Positions 61,101-64,000 of a stretch of DNA of 64,000 nucleotides are shown one piece after another. Positions within the stretch are counted from its first letter, which is position 1; each line of letters begins with the position of its first letter. The stretch is from Enoplolaimus lenunculus. Lineage: Eukaryota; Nematoda; Enoplea; Enoplida; Thoracostomopsidae. The notes under the pieces were generated by a model. It saw nothing but the letters and a program-made list of their open reading frames with translations. It made no database searches and was not told the origin of the DNA. A program made the position numbers and the translations under genes. Location: NCBI GenBank assembly GCA_030248215.1, contig JASANG010000880.1, forward strand, positions 1-64,000. Direction: 5' to 3'.

Positions 61101-63357
61101 GAACTTTTGTGACCTTTTCTCAATCAGGCTTAGGTTTAGGTTCAGTAGAGGGCTTTTATCAAGCCTAAGCCTTTGTTGTGACAACAGAGCGGTCTGCTAT
61201 TTTGTACAATGTATCAACCATAGATTCAACCCTGTCACTTGAGCCTTACAACTTCTGCCAGTTTATTTTCAGTTGAGCACAATTCCGTGGAAAGCGATAT
61301 TCACATCTAAACCAGTTTGGGCCATAATCGTTGCGAACTTTTGCCGCAGTTGGACGTTTTATCTGCTGCTACAAAATCAAATATCCTACTTTGAACAAGT
61401 TCTTAATTTCGATCTAGAGCAGGTATTATGCTTTTCTGTAAACTCACCGTTTCGTACATAAAGTACACTGTTAGCAACGTAGTGGTAAAGTGGATATCCA
61501 CACCCAAATTATACACAATCCACAGTGTTTAACAATTATACGCGTATACGCAGTACAAAATCTCCACAGGCACGAGAACTCGACCCACGTCCGAGCGGCA
61601 ATAGCGAAGTGGTGATGGTAAAAATGAGTTCGGATGCCAAGTTGAAATGGTATTTAAGGTGAAATTGAAAATATTCATGAGAAAAATGGTTAATATTCAT
61701 TAATGTTTACATGACAAACTGTTGTTTCAAATATATCTGTGAGTTTTTATTGTGATTGCAATATTAATTTAATACCCAACGGAATTTACAAATAGATTTG
61801 TAACTGCTGTTTCGATTTGTCTATTGTACGAATATGGAAAATTCGCGTCAGCAGCCAGACTCAGCCCCTCATGGAAAAATTTTGTCACTTCCTAGCAAAT
61901 TTTTAACCTTGCTTGTAAGCCATCGAAAACCCTTGTATGCCCTGTTGAAAAATTTTCAGCCTCCCCCCAAGATAGGTGAGCTGACTACGGGATTTGAAAA
62001 GAGTATTTCGGAAATATACAAATTTAAGACATAAGCTGGCATTATATCTGCTGCTTTAGCTATGGCATTTTTAACTCACTGTTGAGCAAAATCGCAAACC
62101 GTTTTCCTACAAATTTTGCAACTATGCTGGGTTGAACGTGAGTCACTATGGAACCACCCTTGTTAGGGGAAGCTAAAAATTTTTCAGGAGGGGGCATACA
62201 AGGGATTTTTTCAAATACAAGCAAGGTACAAAATTTGCTGGGATAACCAAAATGTATCCCCGGGGTACTGAGCTCCTCTGATCCCACTTGGGTACGGGCT
62301 CGTATGGAAGAAGCATAAATGTACACTTCTAAAACATCGCGGCCTAAATCAAAACCGATCCATATGCAGTCTAAGCCGGGACTAACTTTCCTATGAGGTT
62401 GAAATGGATTCAACGGTCGGCCCGCGCTCCTTAATTTTGGACCCAATCCTAAAGTTTACTGCCAAGTGGTTGGTTTGCCATCTACAATTTGCAATTCATG
62501 TTCGGCTGTTGTACACTTCCATTTCCGCCACAGGTTTTGAAATCCTATGATATTTGTATAAGTTCGGCTTAGGATCACGCTTAGGATTTAGGTCAATGTT
62601 TAGGCTTAGGATCACGTGTAGGATTTAGGTCAATGTTTATGCTTTGGATCACGCTTAGGATTTAGGTCAATGTTTAGGCTTAGGATCACGCGTAGGATTT
62701 AGGTCAATGTTTATGCTTTGGATCACGCTTAGGATTTAGGTCAATGTTTAGGCTTAGGATCACGCGTAGGATTTAGGTCAATGTTTAGGCTTAGGATCAC
62801 GCTTAGGATTTAGGTCAATGTTTATGCTTTGGATCACGCTTAGGATTTAGGTCAATGTTCAGGCTTAGGATCACGCGTAGGATTTAGGTCAATGTTTAGG
62901 CTTAGGATCACGCGTAGGATTTAGGTCAATGTTTAGGCTTTGGATCACGCGTAGGATTTAGGTCAATGTTCAGGCTTAGGATCACGCTTACGATTTAGGT
63001 CAATGTTTAGGCTTAGAATCACGCTTAGGATTTAGGTCAATGTTTGGCTTAGAATCACGCTTAGGATTTAGGTCAATGTTTAGGCTTAGAATCACGCTTA
63101 CGATTTAGGTCAATGTTCAGGCTTAGGATCACGCTTACGATTTAGGTCAAGGTTTAGCTTTAGGCAGCCGCTTGTGGGTGACGGACAAGGGTACAAAAGG
63201 CTATTTTTTACCGAAATGTTTCAGGGAGGATGGTTGTCGGCACTTCCCCACGCAGTTATGGCCGTTGTTGTACTGATTGGCGGCCAGCTCGCAGATTATT
63301 TGCGCGCGAACAACATCCTAAGCACAACTGCAGTTCGAAAAATTTTCAATTGTGGAG
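54788..63357 (+). CDS. eat-4: Vesicular glutamate transporter (SLC17A6-8 / EAT-4 type), 8 exons, both ends missing
   Basis: Proton/anion-coupled major-facilitator carrier that loads glutamate into synaptic vesicles. Exons: 54788-55175, 55596-55729, 56189-56303, 57293-57380, 59561-59647, 60657-60793, 61273-61422, 63225-63357. All are in phase and give about 410 residues covering TM1 to about TM8. Hallmarks: FGIRCNFG in TM1, [89 protein letters not shown] and [15 protein letters not shown]. The last three and the [12 protein letters not shown] block are closest, from memory, to C. elegans EAT-4. The residues aligned with rat VGLUT2 H128, R184 and E191 are E, E and Q here, while R88 and R322 equivalents remain. 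Missing: the initiator exon and the exons after TM8. Confidence 0.93.
55245..55468. repeat. GC-rich tandem repeat in VGLUT intron a (MITE-derived)
   Basis: Outer arms GTTGTGTTATACTTT and GTGCACATAACGCAATCC resemble the CpG-rich palindromic MITE. Inside, from about 55,325 to 55,445, GGCGTCCGACGGCGTTC units of 16-17 bp repeat about seven times. The VGLUT exon a frame happens to stay open through it; it is downstream of the donor. Confidence 0.75.
55596..55729 (+). CDS. eat-4: VGLUT exon b (TM2)
   Basis: Acceptor TTTTTAG, donor CAA|GTAAAC, phase 2. Reads [20 protein letters not shown] then [20 protein letters not shown]. The position of the VGLUT2 His128 (MIHGSFFWGY) is Glu here ([10 protein letters not shown]). 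Confidence 0.92.
55849..56020. repeat. Local tandem duplication in VGLUT intron b
   Basis: Two copies, about 110-115 bp apart, of ACAATGCCGT, then GAAACTGTTGTAAACAAAGT and GGAAACTTG. No TIRs seen; probably a simple segmental duplication. Confidence 0.75.
56189..56303 (+). CDS. eat-4: VGLUT exon c (TM3-TM4)
   Basis: Acceptor TTTTGCAG, donor CAG|GTACTC. Reads [20 protein letters not shown] then [15 protein letters not shown]. The VGLUT2 motif FVRILQGLVEG (R184, E191) is [11 protein letters not shown] here, so both charged positions differ. Confidence 0.92.
56358..56641. mobile_element. CAAGTTTTTGCTGC MITE
   Basis: Inverted arms: CGTGCAAGTTTTTGCTGCG at left, CGCAGCAAAAACTTGCATGC at right, with secondary CTTGCAGCT motifs. 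A relic with the same motifs lies at about 6,077-6,290 in MCPH1 intron 5. Confidence 0.75.
57293..57380 (+). CDS. eat-4: VGLUT exon d
   Basis: Acceptor TTTTCAG, donor ACAG|GTATTT, phase 1. Reads [20 protein letters not shown] then SKLATTAFT, one of the best conserved stretches of the family. A piggyBac-like MITE begins only about 25 bp past the donor. Confidence 0.95.
57407..57669. mobile_element. piggyBac-like MITE with tRNA-Gly-like core, older copy
   Basis: TTAA at 57403-57406, right flank TCAA (one change); ends CCCTTTAACTCATA and ATGTGAGAAAGAG. The core at 57,547-57,615 retains GCGCCTCCCACCCGTGAGAC. It lies just after the VGLUT exon d donor. Confidence 0.85.
57912..58308. mobile_element. 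hAT-like CCGGTT MITE in VGLUT intron
   Basis: Begins CAGGGTGCATCCGG and ends CCGGCGGCACCTTG, with many CCGGAACCGG repeats in both arms. Flanks GCGAGGGG and GGGAGGGG look like an 8-bp TSD with one mismatch. Confidence 0.82.
58798..59213. mobile_element. TTAGGC-bearing MITE with expanded hexamer array (416 bp)
   Basis: Flanks GAAACCGC and GAAACCGT form an 8-bp TSD with one mismatch. Between 58,860 and 59,165 the TTAGGC-type hexamers are organised into about five longer units of GCTTAGGTTTACG-AATATGCTCATTCG type, roughly 60 bp each. Open frames across it are artefacts of the repeat. Confidence 0.88.
59245..59518. mobile_element. TTAGGC-bearing MITE (274 bp) with exact 8-bp TSD
   Basis: Ends GGCCCATGTATAGAACAGGG and its near-perfect complement; TSD CCACGTCC at 59237-59244 and 59519-59526. 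It ends 42 bp before VGLUT exon e. The internal unit AAACCTAAGCGTATGGATGA is repeated about three times. Confidence 0.93.
59561..59647 (+). CDS. eat-4: VGLUT exon e (TM5)
   Basis: Acceptor ATTTCAG, donor ACG|GTACGA. Reads [20 protein letters not shown] then [10 protein letters not shown]. The upstream 2.2-kb intron contains two TTAGGC-bearing MITEs, an hAT-like MITE, a piggyBac-like MITE and a foldback element. Confidence 0.95.
59709..59971. mobile_element. piggyBac-like MITE with tRNA-Gly-like core (263 bp)
   Basis: TTAA at 59705-59708 and 59972-59975, ends CCCCTTCTCACATT and ATGTGAGAAAGGG. Nearly identical to 45,929-46,191 and the same length, so recently active. The left arm contains the perfect palindrome GAGTTGCCTATAGGCAACTC. 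tRNA-like core about 59,860-59,925. Inserted in the VGLUT intron after exon e. Confidence 0.92.
60657..60793 (+). CDS. eat-4: VGLUT exon f (TM6 and cytosolic loop)
   Basis: Acceptor GTTTCAG, donor AAG|GTAAGT. Reads [20 protein letters not shown] then [20 protein letters not shown] and HINPK. The last 33 bp of the exon with its donor and about 115 bp of intron are repeated twice more directly downstream. Confidence 0.94.
60761..61190 (+). repeat. eat-4: Triplicated exon-end/donor segment of VGLUT exon f
   Basis: Copies start at 60761, 60914 and 61061 (units 153 and 147 bp). Copy 1 is the genuine exon end ([11 protein letters not shown]) plus GTAAGT; copy 2 keeps the full coding text and GTAAGT; copy 3 has HIHPK-like text and a GCAAGT donor. 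Each includes an intronic TTAGGC-type cluster. Confidence 0.93.
61273..61422 (+). CDS. eat-4: VGLUT exon g (TM7)
   Basis: Acceptor ATTTTCAG, donor CAG|GTATTA, 50 codons in phase 0. Reads [20 protein letters not shown] then [20 protein letters not shown]. It contains the family Arg of FCRSWTF (R322 of rat VGLUT2). Confidence 0.95.
62569..63155. repeat. 37-bp minisatellite in the last VGLUT intron, about 16 copies
   Basis: Unit of the form GGCTTAGGATCACG(C/T) + (T/G)TAGGATTTAGGTCAATGTTTA. Variants alternate (GCTTAGG versus GCTTTGG; CGCTTAGG versus CGCGTAGG), suggesting two-unit higher-order copies. Ends about 70 bp before exon h. Confidence 0.93.
63225..63357 (+). CDS. eat-4: VGLUT exon h (TM8)
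   Basis: Acceptor GTTTCAG, donor GGAG|GTAAAT, phase 1. Reads [20 protein letters not shown] then [20 protein letters not shown] and FNCGG. The next exon should begin at the FGxE block and lies beyond 64,000 or in the unplaced end of the window. Confidence 0.95.
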
Positions 63358-63539
63358 GTAAATTTGTGGGTCAGAGGCTGATTCGCTTGTCAAAAATATT
63401 TCAACAACCTGCGTTCGCCAAATCACAGCCTGAGAGAGACACTTTGGCATCTCATATTCTCAAAAACGTATAGCACCTGTGACCAGTTGGCGATAGGTAT
63501 TCAAACTGATGACTTCGTGCAATTGCCATAATCGGCACG

Positions 63540-63738
63540 GCCAATGCAACGAACAGGCGCAGAACAGTATTATAAGCTTATTCCTAAGCCTAAGCCTACA
63601 CCTAAGCCTGAGCGTAAGCGTAAGAATGTGTTTATTCCTAAACCTAAGCCTAAGACAAGCAAAAAATTAGTCTAAAGCTTAAGCTTATTCTATTGTAGTC
63701 CGACAAAAAACGTTCCGCCCCTGATCTTTACATGGACC
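63540..63738. mobile_element. TTAGGC-bearing MITE
   Basis: GGCCAATGCAACGAACAGG at left, ATCTTTACATGGACC at right, CCTAAGCCTAAG and related runs inside. Other members or pieces lie at 29,216-29,310, 33,508-33,905, 36,960-37,170, 38,369-38,470, 42,050-42,190, 43,735-43,810, 51,324-51,478 and 56,015-56,136. Confidence 0.8.
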
Positions 63739-64000
63739 ATTGGCATTCTTCGATAGTAACGTGCTTGATCGTTACAAGACTTATCGCCAACTGATGATAG
63801 GTGCTACACACATTTGAAAATTAAGGCCGTTGGCTTAAGCTGGTGTGACATACAATTAAGGTTATTTTTTGTAAAAAATAAAAGCATTTAAATCGCAAGC
63901 CAAGCCTAACTTTAACTCAGCTAAACTTCAATTTAGCAGTTAGAAACTTAACACCAGCATGCATGTAGTGATCGGTGTGACCGTCGAAAAGGTTTGATTG

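Overview
The window is animal nuclear DNA: two multi-exon protein genes separated by about 44 kb of repeat-dominated sequence. The transporter gene on the right reads most like nematode EAT-4, as I recall that sequence. Introns are bounded by GT..AG, usually with a short T-run plus CAG or TAG acceptor. The hexamer TTAGGC, the nematode-type telomere unit, recurs inside one transposon family. I therefore favour a nematode, probably one outside the Caenorhabditis group because it keeps a microcephalin gene and long introns. The lineage call is an inference.

Left part (1-10,270, minus strand): a microcephalin (MCPH1) orthologue. I place 13 coding exons by open frame, splice-site phase and BRCT similarity: one N-terminal BRCT domain, a very long acidic/basic linker carried mostly by a 2.6-kb exon, and two C-terminal BRCT domains. 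The final exon lies beyond the left edge. Its introns hold several short DNA-transposon derivatives.

Middle (10,271-54,787): no complete gene recognised. It is packed with non-autonomous DNA transposons (MITEs) of at least nine families. Two have exact 8-bp target duplications (hAT-like), one has TA duplications (mariner-like), one has TTAA duplications (piggyBac-like) and carries a tRNA-Gly-like core, and one is 0.8 kb and G-run-rich with 5-6 bp duplications. There are also foldback elements, a tRNA-Val-like SINE, a long-TIR 1.7-kb element, an array of hairpins at 20.06-20.28 kb, and a 20-bp palindromic minisatellite. Two short coding-like islands stand out: a minus-strand frame with a UBZ4-like zinc finger (45.4-45.7 kb) and a decayed DUF7869-like fragment (14.5-15.0 kb).

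Right part (54,788-63,357, plus strand): eight exons of a vesicular glutamate transporter (SLC17A6-8/EAT-4), covering TM1 to about TM8. The first exon and the C-terminal exons are outside what I could place. Its introns are full of the same MITEs plus a 37-bp minisatellite and a triplicated exon-end/donor segment.

The two genes are divergently transcribed and have no evident functional link: one acts in chromosome condensation and DNA damage signalling, the other loads synaptic vesicles with glutamate.
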